Assembly: GCF_015143595.1 (NCBI RefSeq)
Contig: NZ_WYEU01000002.1
Location: forward strand, 1,054,001 to 1,118,000
DNA: 64,000 bases
Reading direction: 5' to 3'
Source of the DNA: Sneathiella sp. P13V-1
GTDB taxonomy: Bacteria > Pseudomonadota > Alphaproteobacteria > Sneathiellales > Sneathiellaceae
The notes under the pieces are model-generated. The model was not told the DNA's origin. It made no database searches and saw only the letters and a program-made list of their open reading frames with translations. A program made the position numbers and the translations under genes. Positions 28,239 to 40,448 of the stretch are shown in pieces. Within the stretch, counting starts at the first letter, position 1; every line of letters starts with the position of its first letter.

Positions 28239-29000
28239 TTACTTGGCTGGGAAGAAGACCTCTCCAGCACTGATGTATTTTATTGCGCCGTTAGACTGCT
28301 TGAGGATCAGGGCACCATCTTTATCAAGCCCAGAAAAAATTCCATGCAGTTCTTCATTAGGGAGGCGGGCAACAACTTCGTTCCCTACTCCAACCGCATA
28401 CTTTAACCATTCATCCCGAATAGGCGCAAAGCCATTTTTCACCCAAATCTGGTAATAATGAAGGAAATTAGTGCAGTATATCGAAATCAATTCTGTTGGC
28501 TCTGGTTCCGCGCCATAAAGCCCCAATGCCGTTGCAGGCAAGCCTTCGGTTACTTTGGGATAATCATTGATATTCACGCCAGTTCCGATAACAAGCCAAT
28601 CAAGCGCTCCGTCAGGACGGCTTTTGCTTTCCAACAAGATGCCCGCGACTTTTTTACCATCCACAAGAACATCATTTGGCCATTTCAGGCTTACCGGAAC
28701 ATTTTCCGGCAAAAGAGATCTGATGGAATGGTAAAGAGCAACAGACACAAGAAAGGAAAGTTTCGCAGCTTCAGCGGAGCTACATTTAGGCCGGATCATC
28801 AGCGAGGCATACATATTGCCTTTAGGGCTCGTCCAAGCACGCCCGCGGCGCCCCACGCCGCTGTTTTGACTTTTGGCAATGACCAGTTGGCCGGATGGTG
28901 CCCCCTCTTCCGCTAACCTTTTCGCCTGAATGCTGGTGGAATCCACCTCGTTATAGGCGGTTAGAGAAAAAAAGGGCGGCAGATCAAGTCTGTCGCCCAT
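28239..29000 (-). CDS. birA: Biotin-acetyl-CoA-carboxylase ligase
   Basis: Attaches biotin to the BCCP subunit of acetyl-CoA carboxylase through biotinyl-AMP. 253 aa from the ATG at 29000; a TTG six bases earlier is an alternative. The biotin/ATP loop GVGRRGRAW, NMYASLMIRP and LKWPNDVLVDGKKVAGILLE are present, with a C-terminal SH3-like domain. The N-terminal DNA-binding domain of E. coli BirA is missing, so this is a group I ligase and not a repressor. 12 bases downstream of nuoN. Confidence 0.96.
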   Translation of the reverse strand: MGDRLDLPPFFSLTAYNEVDSTSIQAKRLAEEGAPSGQLVIAKSQNSGVGRRGRAWTSPKGNMYASLMIRPKCSSAEAAKLSFLVSVALYHSIRSLLPENVPVSLKWPNDVLVDGKKVAGILLESKSRPDGALDWLVIGTGVNINDYPKVTEGLPATALGLYGAEPEPTELISIYCTNFLHYYQIWVKNGFAPIRDEWLKYAVGVGNEVVARLPNEELHGIFSGLDKDGALILKQSNGAIKYISAGEVFFPAK

Positions 29001-29012
29001 TTTCAAATACTC

Positions 29013-30452
29013 TTAGTTAAACAGTGCGCTTGCCGCAGTCCCTGCTGTTTCAAGCAACAGTGCCGGATAGATGAAGAACAATGTTGTTACGACACCAGAT
29101 GCTGCCATGATCACGCCAAGCGGACGCTGTACTGGAACAAAGCCTTCGGCAGGTTCGTCGAAATACATGATCTTGACGATACGCAAGTAATAGAAAGCAC
29201 CAACTGCGGATGTCAGAAGGCCAATAACCGCCAGCGGATATAGGCCTGCATGGATCGCTGCCATAAAGACATAGAACTTACCGAAGAAACCTGCGAGTGG
29301 TGGAATACCAGCCAGTGAGAACATAAAGATCATCAGAAGCGCAGCCATTCCTGGACGTGTTTTTCCAAGACCAGCCAGTTCAGAAATATCCTCAACCATG
29401 CCTTCTTTTGCGCGCATTGACAGAATAATCGCGAATGTACCGATATTCATGATCACGTAGAGTGTCATGTAAACCAGAATACCGCGAACACCTTCTTCTG
29501 TACCGGCCGCCAGACCAACAAGCGCATAACCAATGTGACCAATGGAAGAATAGGCCATCAGACGTTTGATATTCTTCTGGTTGATCGCAGCAAAAGCACC
29601 AAGCGCCATAGACAGAATGGACACAAATACGATGACCTGCTGCCACTGCGCGACAACATCACCAAATGGCATCGCGAATGTCCGGACGAACAGCGCCATA
29701 CCAGCCACTTTAGGAGCTGCGGCAAAGAAAGCTGTTACGGGTGTTGGAACACCTTCGTAAACATCCGGGGTCCACATGTGAAACGGAACAGCAGATACCT
29801 TAAAGGCAAGACCGGCGATCAGGAAGACGATACCAACAAGCAGACCAAGACCCATTTCGATCTTACCACTGGAAAGACCATCAGCAATTACACCGAAGTT
29901 TGTGGATCCTGTGAAGCCGTAAACCAAAGAGCAACCGTAGAGCAACATACCGGAAGACAGGGCGCCAAGAACGAAGTATTTCAGACCGGCTTCTGTTGAG
30001 CGGATGCTGTCACGACGGAAAGCTGCTGTCACATAAAGAGACAAGCTCATTAACTCAATACCCAGATACATGGACATAAGGTCATAAGCTGAAATCATGA
30101 CCATCATACCCAAAGTGGCAATGACGATCAGAACCGGAAATTCGAACCGGTCCATTTTTTCACGGGCGTTGAAATCCATGCTCATGATCAAAGCCAGCGC
30201 AGACGCACCAAGGGCCAACAACTTCATGAAGTTGGAGAAGGCGTCAACACGATAGAGATCATTGAAAGTAACCATGGTCCCTTCTGGGCCCATAAGAACC
30301 AATACAGCAGCTATCACCATGCTGATCACAGCAAGCCAGGAGACCAGACCTGTTGATCCGTTACCTCTGAACACGCCGACCATCAACAGAGCCATCGAGG
30401 CGACGGCCAGGAAGATTTCCGGAAGTGCGATTGAAAATTCAGGCAATACCAT
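29013..30452 (-). CDS. nuoN: NADH-quinone oxidoreductase subunit N
   Basis: Antiporter-like membrane subunit of complex I, adjacent to NuoK in the proton-pumping arm. 479 aa, about 14 membrane helices. The proton-channel lysines lie in AFKVSAVPFHMWTPDVYEG and in the broken helix near KRLMAYSSIGHIGYALVG. Last gene of the 14-gene nuo operon, 14 bases after nuoM. Confidence 0.97.
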   Translation of the reverse strand: MVLPEFSIALPEIFLAVASMALLMVGVFRGNGSTGLVSWLAVISMVIAAVLVLMGPEGTMVTFNDLYRVDAFSNFMKLLALGASALALIMSMDFNAREKMDRFEFPVLIVIATLGMMVMISAYDLMSMYLGIELMSLSLYVTAAFRRDSIRSTEAGLKYFVLGALSSGMLLYGCSLVYGFTGSTNFGVIADGLSSGKIEMGLGLLVGIVFLIAGLAFKVSAVPFHMWTPDVYEGVPTPVTAFFAAAPKVAGMALFVRTFAMPFGDVVAQWQQVIVFVSILSMALGAFAAINQKNIKRLMAYSSIGHIGYALVGLAAGTEEGVRGILVYMTLYVIMNIGTFAIILSMRAKEGMVEDISELAGLGKTRPGMAALLMIFMFSLAGIPPLAGFFGKFYVFMAAIHAGLYPLAVIGLLTSAVGAFYYLRIVKIMYFDEPAEGFVPVQRPLGVIMAASGVVTTLFFIYPALLLETAGTAASALFN

Positions 30453-30466
30453 TTTTCGACACCTAC

Positions 30467-31978
30467 CTATTTAGCCGCGTGCATTGTTGATTTAACCAGT
30501 TCCATGGACGCTTGATGTTGTTCCATCAGGTTTGTCACAGAGGCGTGCATCACATCCAGGAAAGGATCCGGGTAAACACCGATCCAAAGTGCAACCGCGA
30601 TGAGCGGTGCAAAGATAGCGATTTCACGTTTGTTGACGTCCAGCATTGTTTTCAGATCTTCTTTGACAAGCTCACCGAAGATGATCCGGCGATAGAGCCA
30701 AAGGCTGTAAGCCGCGCCCAGGATCACACCAGTTGTCGCAAAGACGGCTGTCCAAGTGCTGACCTGATACGCACCGACCAGGATCAGAAATTCACCAACG
30801 AAACCACTTGTACCTGGCAGACCAATAGTCGCCATTGTGAAGAACATGAAGATCAATGCGTATTTCGGCATCCGATGAACAAGGCCGCCATAACGGGCAA
30901 TTTCACGTGTGTGCAGACGGTCATAAACAACACCAACACACAGGAACAAAGCACCGGAGACGATACCGTGGCTGATCATTTGCAGAATACCACCTTCAAG
31001 ACCCTGCTGGGTGAAGGTAAAGACACCGATTGTGATAAAGCCCATATGCGCAACAGATGAATACGCAATCAGCTTCTTCATGTCTTTCTGAACAAGGGCG
31101 ACCAAAGATGTGTAGATGATCGCGACAACGCTCAGGAAGAAAACAAGCGGCGTGAAATATTCGGATGCTTCTGGGAACATTGGAATGGAGAAACGAAGAA
31201 GTCCGTAACCACCCATTTTCAGCAACACACCCGCCAGGATCACTGAACCGGCTGTAGGCGCCTGCACGTGAGCATCTGGAAGCCATGTGTGAACTGGCCA
31301 CATCGGAACCTTCACCGCAAATGACGCAAAGAATGCCAGCCACAACCAAAGCTGCAAATCACTGTCAAAGTTTGTCGCCATCAATGTTGGAATATCTGTT
31401 GTTCCCGCAATCACATACATTGTGATCATCGCGGCCAACATCAGAACAGAACCAACCAATGTGTAGAGGAAGAATTTATAACTTGCATACACGCGGTTTG
31501 CGCCGCCCCAAATACCAATGATCAGGAACATCGGGATCAGACCTGCTTCGAAGAACAGGTAGAACATAACCATGTCCAATGAACAAAACACGCCAATCAT
31601 CAGTGTTTCCAGAAGCAGGAAGGCGATCATATATTCACGAACACGTGTTGTGATAGCTGTCCAGCTTGCCAGTACACAGATAGGCATCAGGAAAGTTGTC
31701 AGGATGATAAACAGCATGGAAATGCCATCCACACCCATATGGTAGTTAATACCACCACCCAGCCATTCCGCCTTTTCAACCAGCTGGAAACCAGCCTGGC
31801 TGTTGTCGAACATGTACCAAATGCCAAGGGACAGAACAAAAGTCACCAGTGTCGTCAGAAGCGCGACGCTACGTGCGTTACGAGCTGCAACCTCTTCCTT
31901 CCCGCCGATCAACAAGATCAACGCGGCGCCTGCCAGTGGCAGGAAGGTTACCCATGAGAGAATATTAAAATCAGCCAT
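30467..31978 (-). CDS. nuoM: NADH-quinone oxidoreductase subunit M
   Basis: Antiporter-like proton-pumping subunit of complex I. 503 aa, about 14 membrane helices. The key motifs are [12 protein letters not shown] with the conserved Glu, [22 protein letters not shown] and [13 protein letters not shown]. Starts 3 bases after nuoL's stop codon. Confidence 0.97.
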   Translation of the reverse strand: MADFNILSWVTFLPLAGAALILLIGGKEEVAARNARSVALLTTLVTFVLSLGIWYMFDNSQAGFQLVEKAEWLGGGINYHMGVDGISMLFIILTTFLMPICVLASWTAITTRVREYMIAFLLLETLMIGVFCSLDMVMFYLFFEAGLIPMFLIIGIWGGANRVYASYKFFLYTLVGSVLMLAAMITMYVIAGTTDIPTLMATNFDSDLQLWLWLAFFASFAVKVPMWPVHTWLPDAHVQAPTAGSVILAGVLLKMGGYGLLRFSIPMFPEASEYFTPLVFFLSVVAIIYTSLVALVQKDMKKLIAYSSVAHMGFITIGVFTFTQQGLEGGILQMISHGIVSGALFLCVGVVYDRLHTREIARYGGLVHRMPKYALIFMFFTMATIGLPGTSGFVGEFLILVGAYQVSTWTAVFATTGVILGAAYSLWLYRRIIFGELVKEDLKTMLDVNKREIAIFAPLIAVALWIGVYPDPFLDVMHASVTNLMEQHQASMELVKSTMHAAK

Positions 31979-31981
31979 GAC

Positions 31982-33919
31982 TTAGTGCCCACCACCGGAT
32001 AGGAAAAAGAAGGAAACAAATGCGGCCACACCAATCATCATCGCAAAGGCGTAGTGATAGACATATCCGCTCTGCAGCCAGGATGCGCGTTTTGCAATAT
32101 CAACAACACGCGCAGCCACACCATTTGGACCCAGACCATCAATGATTTTTGTATCACCGATTGTCCACAGCTTCTTACCAAGCCATTTGGACGGACGGAC
32201 AAATACGTAATCATAAAGTTCGTCGAAGTACCATTTGTTCAAAAGGAACTGGTAAAGCGCAGAGTGTGTTTTCGCAAGCTGCGGCGCAATGTCTGTACGG
32301 CGTACATACATGTTCCAGGAAACAAGGAAACCAAGGACCATTGAACCAAGCGGCAACAGGAACACCCATAGAGGAGGATTTCTGAAATCTTCCATAACCG
32401 AGTTACCTTCAGCAATGTAGATCGCTGAGCCCCAGAATTCTTTATAGTTATCACCAACAAAGTAATCGAAGAATACGAAGCCTGCGAACAATGCGCCAAT
32501 CGCCAATACATAAAGTGGCACCAACATTACCTGTGGGCTTTCATGTACGTGGGACATAACTTCTTTGTCTGCGCGTGGCTTGCCATGGAACGTCATGAAG
32601 ACCAGACGCCAGGAATAGAAGGATGTCAAAACAGCCGCACCCACACCACACCAGAAGGCATATTCACCAACACCTGGACCGAAAGCATAAGCTGCTTCGA
32701 TAATGGCATCTTTGGAATAGAAACCAGACAGGAATGGGAAACCAGTCAGAGCCAGCGTACCGATGGTCATCATGATATAGGTGACTTTAATATGCTTCCA
32801 CAGACCACCCATCTTACGCATGTCTTGCTCATCAGATACGGCGTGGATGACAGAGCCGGAGCCAAGGAACAACAGCGCTTTAAAGAAAGCGTGCGTAAAG
32901 AGGTGGAAGATGGCAATTGGATAGGCACCAACGCCAATGGCGAAGAACATGTAACCCAGCTGCGAACAAGTGGAATACGCAATCACACGTTTGATGTCGT
33001 TCTGTACCAGACCAACCGTAGCCGCGAAGAATGCTGTAGACGCACCCACCACTGTCACAACAGCCAAGGCAGTTGGGGCAAATTCAAAGATCGGAGAACA
33101 ACGAGCGACCATAAAGACACCCGCAGTCACCATTGTCGCCGCGTGGATAAGCGCGGACACTGGTGTCGGGCCTTCCATCGCATCAGGAAGCCATGTGTGA
33201 AGACCGAGCTGAGCTGATTTACCCATCGCGCCAACAAATAACAGAAGGCAGATAGTCGTCAGGATATCAACGTCATAGCCGAGGAAGTTAAAGGTCTTCC
33301 CTGCTTCACTGCTTGCCGCAGCAAACACTGTATCAAAGGAGATGCTGTCGAATACCAGATAGATCGCCATGATACCGATCGCAAAACCGAAGTCACCGAC
33401 ACGGTTCACAACAAACGCTTTCATGGAAGCCGCGTTCGCAGATGGTTTTTTGAACCAGAAACCGATCAGCAGGTAACTGGCGAGACCCACGCCTTCCCAG
33501 CCAAAGTAAAGCTGCAGGAAGTTATCGGAAGTCACCAGCATCAGCATGGCAAAGGTAAACAGGGACAGATATGCCATGAAGCGTGGTTTGTGCGGATCGT
33601 GTGACATATACCCGATGGAGTAAATATGCACCAATGCAGAAACCGTGTTCACAACCACCAGCATAACCGCTGTCAGGGTATCAATACGAAGGCTCCAGCT
33701 AACGTCGAAGCTACCTGAACTGATCCAGGTGAAAAGCTCAACGGTAAGAGGGTTACCACCGATACCGACTTGGAAGAAAGCCACCCAAGAGAGAACCGCA
33801 CTGGCAACAACTGCGCCGGATGTAATGAGCTGACTGCCTCGATCACCGATTTTGGATCCGCCAAGACCCGCAATCAGGGAAGCAATCAAAGGAAGGAAGA
33901 CAATGAGGACGTACATCAT
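31982..33919 (-). CDS. nuoL: NADH-quinone oxidoreductase subunit L
   Basis: Most distal proton-pumping subunit of complex I. 645 aa, about 16 helices plus the long lateral helix that braces NuoM and NuoN near the C-terminus. GKSAQLGLHTWLPDAMEGPTP, NDIKRVIAYSTCSQLGYM and FFKALLFLGSGSVIH are characteristic. Two ATGs in tandem mark the start (33919 and 33916). Confidence 0.97.
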   Translation of the reverse strand: MMYVLIVFLPLIASLIAGLGGSKIGDRGSQLITSGAVVASAVLSWVAFFQVGIGGNPLTVELFTWISSGSFDVSWSLRIDTLTAVMLVVVNTVSALVHIYSIGYMSHDPHKPRFMAYLSLFTFAMLMLVTSDNFLQLYFGWEGVGLASYLLIGFWFKKPSANAASMKAFVVNRVGDFGFAIGIMAIYLVFDSISFDTVFAAASSEAGKTFNFLGYDVDILTTICLLLFVGAMGKSAQLGLHTWLPDAMEGPTPVSALIHAATMVTAGVFMVARCSPIFEFAPTALAVVTVVGASTAFFAATVGLVQNDIKRVIAYSTCSQLGYMFFAIGVGAYPIAIFHLFTHAFFKALLFLGSGSVIHAVSDEQDMRKMGGLWKHIKVTYIMMTIGTLALTGFPFLSGFYSKDAIIEAAYAFGPGVGEYAFWCGVGAAVLTSFYSWRLVFMTFHGKPRADKEVMSHVHESPQVMLVPLYVLAIGALFAGFVFFDYFVGDNYKEFWGSAIYIAEGNSVMEDFRNPPLWVFLLPLGSMVLGFLVSWNMYVRRTDIAPQLAKTHSALYQFLLNKWYFDELYDYVFVRPSKWLGKKLWTIGDTKIIDGLGPNGVAARVVDIAKRASWLQSGYVYHYAFAMMIGVAAFVSFFFLSGGGH

Positions 33920-33930
33920 TTTTCTGAGCC

Positions 33931-34239
33931 TTAGCCTTTCATGTGATGGATGTCCTCAACCGCAATAGAACCACGGTTTCGGAAATAAACAACGAGGATC
34001 GCAAGACCGATGGCCGCTTCACCAGCAGCAACCGTCAGGATGAACAGGGTAAAGACCTGACCGACCATATCATTGAGGAATGCTGAGAAAGCAACCAGGT
34101 TGATATTCACGGCCAGCAGCATCAATTCCACTGACATCAAGATAACAATTACGTTCTTACGGTTTAGGAAGATCCCGAAAATGCCGAGCGTGAGCAAGAT
34201 GGCAGATAGGATCAAGTAATGGGCTAGTCCGATTTCCAT
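33931..34239 (-). CDS. nuoK: NADH-quinone oxidoreductase subunit K
   Basis: Small membrane subunit (102 aa, three helices) at the base of the proton arm. The two buried glutamates of the proton path are visible in [12 protein letters not shown] (~36) and [11 protein letters not shown] (~71). Homologous to MrpC. Between nuoJ and nuoL. Confidence 0.97.
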   Translation of the reverse strand: MEIGLAHYLILSAILLTLGIFGIFLNRKNVIVILMSVELMLLAVNINLVAFSAFLNDMVGQVFTLFILTVAAGEAAIGLAILVVYFRNRGSIAVEDIHHMKG

Positions 34240-34253
34240 ATTCAGCCTCCCCC

Positions 34254-34868
34254 TTATACGCCCTGGCCAGGTTCGACTTTGCGAACCGCCATGGAATCTT
34301 CAGGACGACGATAAACCTGATCAGCAATAACCTGCTTCTTAACACCCGGACGTTGACGGTGTGTCAGGACAATGGCACCGATCATCGCAACCAGCAGAAC
34401 CATGCCCGCTGCTTGGAACAGGTATACATAGTCTGTGTAGAGCAAGTTACCAATTTGTTCAGTGTTGGTGAGCTTGGAGATATCTGTTGCCGGTGCTGCC
34501 ACAACCGTTAGCGCGTCCGGATCCAGATGCCAGCCACCTACTACCAAAATCAGTTCAACTAGTAGGATGAAGCCGATCAAGGCACCGATAGGCAAATATT
34601 CAAGGAAGCCCTGACGCAGTTCGGAGAAGTTGATGTCCAGCATCATCACAACGAACAGGAACAGCACTGCCACCGCACCCACATAAACCACCACAAGGAT
34701 CATGGCGATAAATTCAGCGCCCAGCAGCAAGAACAAAGCCGCAGAGTTAAAGAAGGCCAGGATGAGGAACAGAACCGAATGAACCGGGTTCTTGGAGGCA
34801 ATCACCATAAAGGCGGATGCAACCGTCAGAAGGGCAAACAGGTAGAAAGCTAGTGATGCAACTATCAT
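34254..34868 (-). CDS. nuoJ: NADH-quinone oxidoreductase subunit J
   Basis: Membrane subunit of complex I, 204 aa, five helices. The conserved [18 protein letters not shown] helix that changes shape during turnover is at ~58-76. The C-terminal tail (~165-204) is polar and cytoplasmic. 65 bases after nuoI, the widest gap within the operon, with no other gene in it. Confidence 0.96.
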   Translation of the reverse strand: MIVASLAFYLFALLTVASAFMVIASKNPVHSVLFLILAFFNSAALFLLLGAEFIAMILVVVYVGAVAVLFLFVVMMLDINFSELRQGFLEYLPIGALIGFILLVELILVVGGWHLDPDALTVVAAPATDISKLTNTEQIGNLLYTDYVYLFQAAGMVLLVAMIGAIVLTHRQRPGVKKQVIADQVYRRPEDSMAVRKVEPGQGV

Positions 34869-34933
34869 GACTTTCCTCCTCTTAGCGTTGTTGACGTATG
34901 TTTGATTACAGGGGTCACTCTTCTCATCCCATC

Positions 34934-35422
34934 TTATCGATAAGGCGTATCAGCGATCAGGTTTTGGGCAATCTCTTGCTCCCACCGGTCACCGTTGGCC
35001 AACAATTTATCTTTATCGTAGAACAGCTCTTCACGTGTTTCCGTTGCGAATTCGAAGTTCGGACCTTCTACAATGGCATCCACCGGGCAGGCTTCCTGAC
35101 AGAAACCGCAGTAGATGCATTTGGTCATATCGATATCATAACGGGTCGTCCGACGGCTGCCGTCTTCACGTGGTTCCGCATCAATGGTAATCGCCAATGC
35201 AGGGCATGCTGCCTCACATAGCTTACAGGCAATACAACGTTCTTCACCATTCGCATAGCGACGCAAGGCGTGCTCACCACGAAAACGTGGGCTAAGTGGC
35301 CCCTTTTCGTATGGGTAGTTCACCGTTGCTTTCGTCTTGAACATGTAACCGAAAGTTTTCGCCATACCAACGACGATCTCTCCCAGCAACAGACTGCGTG
35401 CTTGTTTGTCAATTAAGCCCAT
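34934..35422 (-). CDS. nuoI: NADH-quinone oxidoreductase subunit I
   Basis: Carries two 4Fe-4S clusters (N6a and N6b) in the electron path from NuoG to NuoB. 162 aa with two CxxCxxCxxxCP motifs: [12 protein letters not shown] and [13 protein letters not shown] hydrophobic N-terminal helix lies on the membrane surface. Confidence 0.98.
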   Translation of the reverse strand: MGLIDKQARSLLLGEIVVGMAKTFGYMFKTKATVNYPYEKGPLSPRFRGEHALRRYANGEERCIACKLCEAACPALAITIDAEPREDGSRRTTRYDIDMTKCIYCGFCQEACPVDAIVEGPNFEFATETREELFYDKDKLLANGDRWEQEIAQNLIADTPYR

Positions 35423-35457
35423 AATATTTACAGCCTTCTACCTTTAACCATTCATTC

Positions 35458-36483
35458 TTAAGCAGGAACCATGTCGAAAGCGACAAGGAAGCCAGCCGTT
35501 GCAATCACCCAGAAAAGGGAGATCGGCAGAAATACTTTCCAACCCAGACGCATCAGCTGATCGTACCGGTAACGCGGTAATGTTGCGCGTACCCAGATAA
35601 AGACGAACAGCAATGCAGCCACTTTAATTCCGAACCAGATGATGCCTGGGATCCAGTTGAAAGGTGCAATATCCACTGGAGGCAACCAGCCGCCCAAGAA
35701 GAGGATTGTGCACATACCGCACATCAGGATCATGTTCATGTACTCACCCAGGAAGAACAGGGCGAATGTCATGGAGGAATATTCGGTCTGATAACCTGCA
35801 ACCAGTTCCGCTTCAGATTCTGGCAAGTCAAATGGATGACGGTTTGTTTCAGCCAGGATCGACACGAAGAAGATCACGAACATCGGGAATAATGGAATGA
35901 AGTACCAGTTCAAAATGCCAAGATCACCTGATTGCGCGCGAACGATATCACTGAGGTTCAGGGAACCTACACAAAGAAGAACGGTGATAATCACAAAACC
36001 GATGGAAACTTCGTAAGAAACCATTTGCGCCGCAGAGCGAAGTGCGCCCAGGAACGGATAACGTGAGTTGGATGCCCAACCAGAAATGATAATGCCGTAT
36101 ACACCGAGTGACGAAATAGCAAACAGATACAGAATACCGACGTTAATGTCAGCCAACACCCATCCATCATCAAAAGGAATAACCGCCCAAGCGATCAGCG
36201 CCAGGAAGAAAGTGATCATTGGCGCCAGTACAAACAGGAACTTGTTTGCGCCGGTTGGAATAATCGTCTCCTTGAAGAACAGCTTCGCACCATCGGCAAA
36301 CGGTTGCAGCATACCGAAGATACCAACAACGTTGGGACCACGGCGAAGCTGCATGGCACCCATAACTTTACGTTCGTAAAGCGTCAGATACGCCATCGCG
36401 ATCAGCATTGGTACGACAATTGCCAAAATCTGCGCCAAAATGATCACAGTTGGCAGCAAGTATGTTTCCCAAAACTCAACCAT
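35458..36483 (-). CDS. nuoH: NADH-quinone oxidoreductase subunit H
   Basis: Membrane subunit forming much of the quinone chamber (ND1 homologue). 341 aa, eight helices. [18 protein letters not shown], the acidic loop [17 protein letters not shown] and [18 protein letters not shown] are diagnostic. Its start overlaps the end of nuoG by 8 bases. Confidence 0.97.
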   Translation of the reverse strand: MVEFWETYLLPTVIILAQILAIVVPMLIAMAYLTLYERKVMGAMQLRRGPNVVGIFGMLQPFADGAKLFFKETIIPTGANKFLFVLAPMITFFLALIAWAVIPFDDGWVLADINVGILYLFAISSLGVYGIIISGWASNSRYPFLGALRSAAQMVSYEVSIGFVIITVLLCVGSLNLSDIVRAQSGDLGILNWYFIPLFPMFVIFFVSILAETNRHPFDLPESEAELVAGYQTEYSSMTFALFFLGEYMNMILMCGMCTILFLGGWLPPVDIAPFNWIPGIIWFGIKVAALLFVFIWVRATLPRYRYDQLMRLGWKVFLPISLFWVIATAGFLVAFDMVPA

Positions 36484-38539
36484 TTGTGCCTGTTCCCTCT
36501 ACTGCACCAGAAACGAACTGCTGGCTGCATTCAGCCATAATGCCGCTGGCACGTGAAATTGCGTTGGTGAGGTAATTGTCAGCAATCGGGTTTTTGAACG
36601 GTGCATCGCTCAAGTCACCTGCTGTTCCAAATGCGCCCCACTCGGCTGATGTCAGCATGTCCACATCAGCAAGATGCGGCGCGACCTCAACCATTTTTGC
36701 GCGAAGCTCATCAATGTTGTTGTAAGGCAGTGTTTTGCCTGCGACTTCGGACAGGGCCCGAAGGATTGTCCAGTCTTCGCGGGCATCACCCGGACCAAAC
36801 ACTGCGCGGTTACCAAGCTGCGGGCGACCTTCTGTGTTGACCCAAATGCCATCTTTCTCGGTGTAGGCAACACCTGGCAGAATTACGTCTGCAACATGTG
36901 CCCCTGCATCACCGTGACTGCCCTGATAAATCACAAAGGATTTTTCCAGCTTGGAAGTATCCAGTTCATCAGCACCCAGCAGATAAACAACATCCACGTC
37001 ACCGGCTTCGGCGGCTGCCAGAATGCCTGCAACATCTTTTCCGCCTTCACCCGGCACCAGACCAAGGTCGAGACCGGCAACACGTGATGCGGCTGTATGA
37101 AGAACGTTAAATCCGTTCCAGCCATCGTTCACCACACCAAAGTCATCTGCCATTTTCTTGGCAAGAGCCAGAACTGCAGCCCCGTCTTCACGGGAAAGCG
37201 CGCCCTGTCCGATGATGATCATTGGGCGTTCAGCTTTTTTGAGGACGTCAGCGAAAGAATGTTTACCTTCTGCGACTTCCTGCAGGGATTTTGTGCCCGC
37301 ACCAACATATTCGTGCTTGTAAGTCAGATCAGCTTCCTCACCGATCAGTGCGATCGGGAAGTTGCCTTTCTTCCAACGTTTACGAATACGTGCGTTGATA
37401 AGGGAAGCTTCCTGACGTGGGTTAGATCCGATAATCAGAAGCGCGTCTGCTTCATCAATGCCAGCAATACCGGAATTGAAGATGTAAGCTGCACGGGAAG
37501 ATGCATCCAGTTTCGCGCCGTCCTGACGACAATCGATGTTCGCAACCTCGTAGGCGTCCATCAGATCTTTCAACGCTTTCATGCTTTCCGCACAAACAAC
37601 ATCACCTGAGATTGCTGCGATCTTGGAAGCTTCCGTTGCGTTTAGCTTGTCAGCAACCACTTGCAGGGCTTCATCCCATCCAACTGCCTGTAACTTACCG
37701 TCTTTACGAACATAAGGTGTATCGAGGCGCTGACGCTTTAAACCATCGTAAGAGAAACGGGAGCGGTCAGAGAGCCACTCTTCGTTGATATCTTCGTTAA
37801 GGCGTGGAAGGATACGCATCACTTCCTGACCTTTACTGTCGATCCGGATGTTAGCGCCAACCGCATCAAGGGCATCAACACTTTCTGTCTTACGAAGTTC
37901 CCAAGGGCGTGCTGTGAAAGCGTATGGCTTTGATGTCAGCGCGCCAACCGGGCAAAGATCAATGATGTTACCGGAAAGTTCTGAGTTCAGAGCTTCTTCC
38001 AAATAAGTCACAATTTCCGTGTGTTCACCGCGATTTAGCGCACCCAGCTCATCCACACCGGCAACTTCAGTGGCAAAACGCACGCAACGTGTACAGTGAA
38101 TACAACGTGTCATGGTCGTCTTGATGAGCGGTCCCATGAACTTTTCTTTAACGGCACGCTTTGATTCAAGGTAACGGCTGTTACCGGAACCATATGTCAT
38201 GGATTGGTCCTGAAGATCACATTCACCGCCTTGGTCACAGATCGGACAATCAAGCGGGTGATTGATCAGCAGGAATTCCATGGCGCCTTCGCGCCCGTTT
38301 TTAACTTTTTCGGTGTTTGTATGGATGACCATGCCATCGCCCGCAGGCATCGCACAGGAAGCAACCAGCTTTGGCGCTTTTTCCATTTCCACAAGACACA
38401 TGCGGCAGTTCCCCGCAATGGAGAGCCGCTCGTGATAACAAAAGCGCGGGATTTCTGCTCCTGCTTCTTCACAGGCTTGCAGAATGGTTGCGCCATCTTC
38501 AACAGTGACTTCTACACCATCAACCGTAAGTGTCGGCAT
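36476..38539 (-). CDS. nuoG: NADH-quinone oxidoreductase subunit G
   Basis: Large iron-sulphur subunit of the peripheral arm. 687 aa. N-terminal 2Fe-2S ferredoxin domain with [15 protein letters not shown] (N1b), [15 protein letters not shown] (N5) and [16 protein letters not shown] with a later CPVGAL (N4), followed by a molybdopterin-oxidoreductase-like domain without cofactor. Size and lack of extra cysteines suggest no N7 cluster, as in other alphaproteobacteria and mitochondria. Confidence 0.97.
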   Translation of the reverse strand: MPTLTVDGVEVTVEDGATILQACEEAGAEIPRFCYHERLSIAGNCRMCLVEMEKAPKLVASCAMPAGDGMVIHTNTEKVKNGREGAMEFLLINHPLDCPICDQGGECDLQDQSMTYGSGNSRYLESKRAVKEKFMGPLIKTTMTRCIHCTRCVRFATEVAGVDELGALNRGEHTEIVTYLEEALNSELSGNIIDLCPVGALTSKPYAFTARPWELRKTESVDALDAVGANIRIDSKGQEVMRILPRLNEDINEEWLSDRSRFSYDGLKRQRLDTPYVRKDGKLQAVGWDEALQVVADKLNATEASKIAAISGDVVCAESMKALKDLMDAYEVANIDCRQDGAKLDASSRAAYIFNSGIAGIDEADALLIIGSNPRQEASLINARIRKRWKKGNFPIALIGEEADLTYKHEYVGAGTKSLQEVAEGKHSFADVLKKAERPMIIIGQGALSREDGAAVLALAKKMADDFGVVNDGWNGFNVLHTAASRVAGLDLGLVPGEGGKDVAGILAAAEAGDVDVVYLLGADELDTSKLEKSFVIYQGSHGDAGAHVADVILPGVAYTEKDGIWVNTEGRPQLGNRAVFGPGDAREDWTILRALSEVAGKTLPYNNIDELRAKMVEVAPHLADVDMLTSAEWGAFGTAGDLSDAPFKNPIADNYLTNAISRASGIMAECSQQFVSGAVEGTGTNG

Positions 38540-38565
38540 TCTTCGCTCCTCAAGTAGCGTGCCAA

Positions 38566-39846
38566 TCAGGCCGCGTTCACGGCCTTACCGTTTTTAATTC
38601 GCTCTTCAATCACAGGACGGAAGTGACGAACCAGACCCTGGATCGGCCATGCAGCTGCGTCACCGAGGGCGCAGATTGTATGACCTTCAATGCGTTTGGA
38701 AACGTCGATCAACATATCGATCTCTTCCAGATCCGCATCACCCGTTACAAGACGCTGCATCACACGCCACATCCAACCCGTTCCTTCACGGCAAGGCGTG
38801 CACTGACCACAGCTTTCATGTTTATAGAAGTGTGAAAGACGCTCAATCGCGGCAATCACATCAGTGGATTTGTCCATAACGATCACAGCCGCCGTACCAA
38901 GGCCACTTTGAACCTCGCGCAGACTGTCAAAGTCCATCAGGACATCATCACAAATGCTTTTTGGAAGCATGGGAACGGAAGAACCGCCCGGAATAACCGC
39001 AAGAAGATTATCCCAACCACCACGAACACCGCCGCAATGCTTTTCGATAAGTTCCCGAAGCGGGATACCCATTTCTTCTTCTACGTTACATGGATTGTTT
39101 ACATGTCCTGAAATACAGAACAGTTTTGTTCCTGTATTGTTTGGACGACCAATACCGGCAAACCACTCAGCACCACGGCGCAGGATTTCTGGACCTACTG
39201 CAATGCTTTCCACGTTGTTTACTGTGGATGGGCAACCCCAAGCACCAACGTTAGCTGGAAACGGAGGTTTCAGACGCGGCTGACCTTTATTGCCTTCAAG
39301 GCTTTCGATCAGGGCTGTTTCTTCACCACAAATGTAAGCACCTGCTCCGCGGTGAACATAGATATCGAAATCATATCCACTGCCACAGGCATTCTTACCG
39401 ATCAGGCCATCTGCATAAGCTTCCTGAATGGCTTCATTCAAATGAATTGCTTCGTTGACGAACTCACCACGAATATAGATGTAAGCTGCAACGGCGCGCA
39501 TAGAGAAACCAGCGACCAGACAACCTTCAAGAAGACGGTGAGGATCAAAACGCATGATCTCACGGTCTTTACAGGTACCTGGCTCAGATTCGTCGGCGTT
39601 GACGATCAGGTAATTTGGACGACCATCAGATTCTTTAGGCATAAAGGACCATTTCAGGCCTGTCGGGAAACCCGCACCACCGCGACCACGAAGGCCACTG
39701 GCTTTCACCTGCTCAATAATCTCGTCCTGACCAATTTCCAGAAGCTTTTTGGTGTTATCCCAAACTCCGCGGCGCTTGGCACCTGCCAGACGCCAGTCAT
39801 CCTGACCATAGAGATTGGTAAAAATACGATCCTGGTCTTTCAGCAT
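38566..39846 (-). CDS. nuoF: NADH-quinone oxidoreductase subunit F
   Basis: NADH- and FMN-binding subunit where electrons enter complex I. 426 aa. The glycine-rich NADH loop [16 protein letters not shown] is near 50, the FMN region [16 protein letters not shown] near 95, and [16 protein letters not shown] plus [11 protein letters not shown] bind cluster N3. Shares one base with the nuoE stop region. Confidence 0.98.
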   Translation of the reverse strand: MLKDQDRIFTNLYGQDDWRLAGAKRRGVWDNTKKLLEIGQDEIIEQVKASGLRGRGGAGFPTGLKWSFMPKESDGRPNYLIVNADESEPGTCKDREIMRFDPHRLLEGCLVAGFSMRAVAAYIYIRGEFVNEAIHLNEAIQEAYADGLIGKNACGSGYDFDIYVHRGAGAYICGEETALIESLEGNKGQPRLKPPFPANVGAWGCPSTVNNVESIAVGPEILRRGAEWFAGIGRPNNTGTKLFCISGHVNNPCNVEEEMGIPLRELIEKHCGGVRGGWDNLLAVIPGGSSVPMLPKSICDDVLMDFDSLREVQSGLGTAAVIVMDKSTDVIAAIERLSHFYKHESCGQCTPCREGTGWMWRVMQRLVTGDADLEEIDMLIDVSKRIEGHTICALGDAAAWPIQGLVRHFRPVIEERIKNGKAVNAA

Positions 39847-40448
39847 CAGGCGTCTCCCGTTTTCTCTAGCAGAGTTGTTGGACCGCCTTCTGGCGCTGAA
39901 TTGATACGATCAATCTGCGGACCATGTGGAGGCACATCATCTTTCGCCAGCTTGTCCAGCAATGCTGAGAAATTATCGGCGTTTAGATCTTCATAGAAAT
40001 CGTCGTTCACCTGAACGACCGGTGCGTTCACACAAGCACCCAGACATTCAACTTCAAGCAATGTGAACTTTCCGTCTTCGGAAGTCTCCCCATTGTGAAT
40101 GCCCAGCTTATCTTCACATACCTTTACAAGGTCGTCGCAACCACGAAGCCAGCATGGTGTCGTCCGGCAAAGCTGCAGGAAGTATTTACCAACTGGTTTG
40201 AGGTTGTACATTGTGTAGAAAGACGCGACCTCGAGAACACGCATATACGGCACATCAAGATATTTGCCGACATATTCAATGCACTCTTTAGAAAGCCAGT
40301 TTTCATTCTGTCTTTGCGCCAGATCCAGCAGAGGCATAACAGCACTTTGCTGGCGACCTTCTGGATATTTAGCAATAAAGACAGCTGCCTTATCTTTGTT
40401 TTCTGGGGTAAATTCGAATTCTTTACCCGTTGCAATAACCTGACTCAT
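39846..40448 (-). CDS. nuoE: NADH-quinone oxidoreductase subunit E
   Basis: 2Fe-2S (N1a) thioredoxin-like subunit. 200 aa. The four cysteines lie in [11 protein letters not shown] and [10 protein letters not shown] (CxxxxC...CxxxC pattern). The C-terminal ~25 residues ([21 protein letters not shown]) are the extra tail typical of alphaproteobacterial NuoE. Overlaps nuoD by 4 bases. Confidence 0.97.
   Translation of the reverse strand: MSQVIATGKEFEFTPENKDKAAVFIAKYPEGRQQSAVMPLLDLAQRQNENWLSKECIEYVGKYLDVPYMRVLEVASFYTMYNLKPVGKYFLQLCRTTPCWLRGCDDLVKVCEDKLGIHNGETSEDGKFTLLEVECLGACVNAPVVQVNDDFYEDLNADNFSALLDKLAKDDVPPHGPQIDRINSAPEGGPTTLLEKTGDA

Noticed and set aside
37097-37609. 170-codon plus-strand frame opposite nuoG
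   Set aside because: Shadow of nuoG; no ribosome binding site and no domain.
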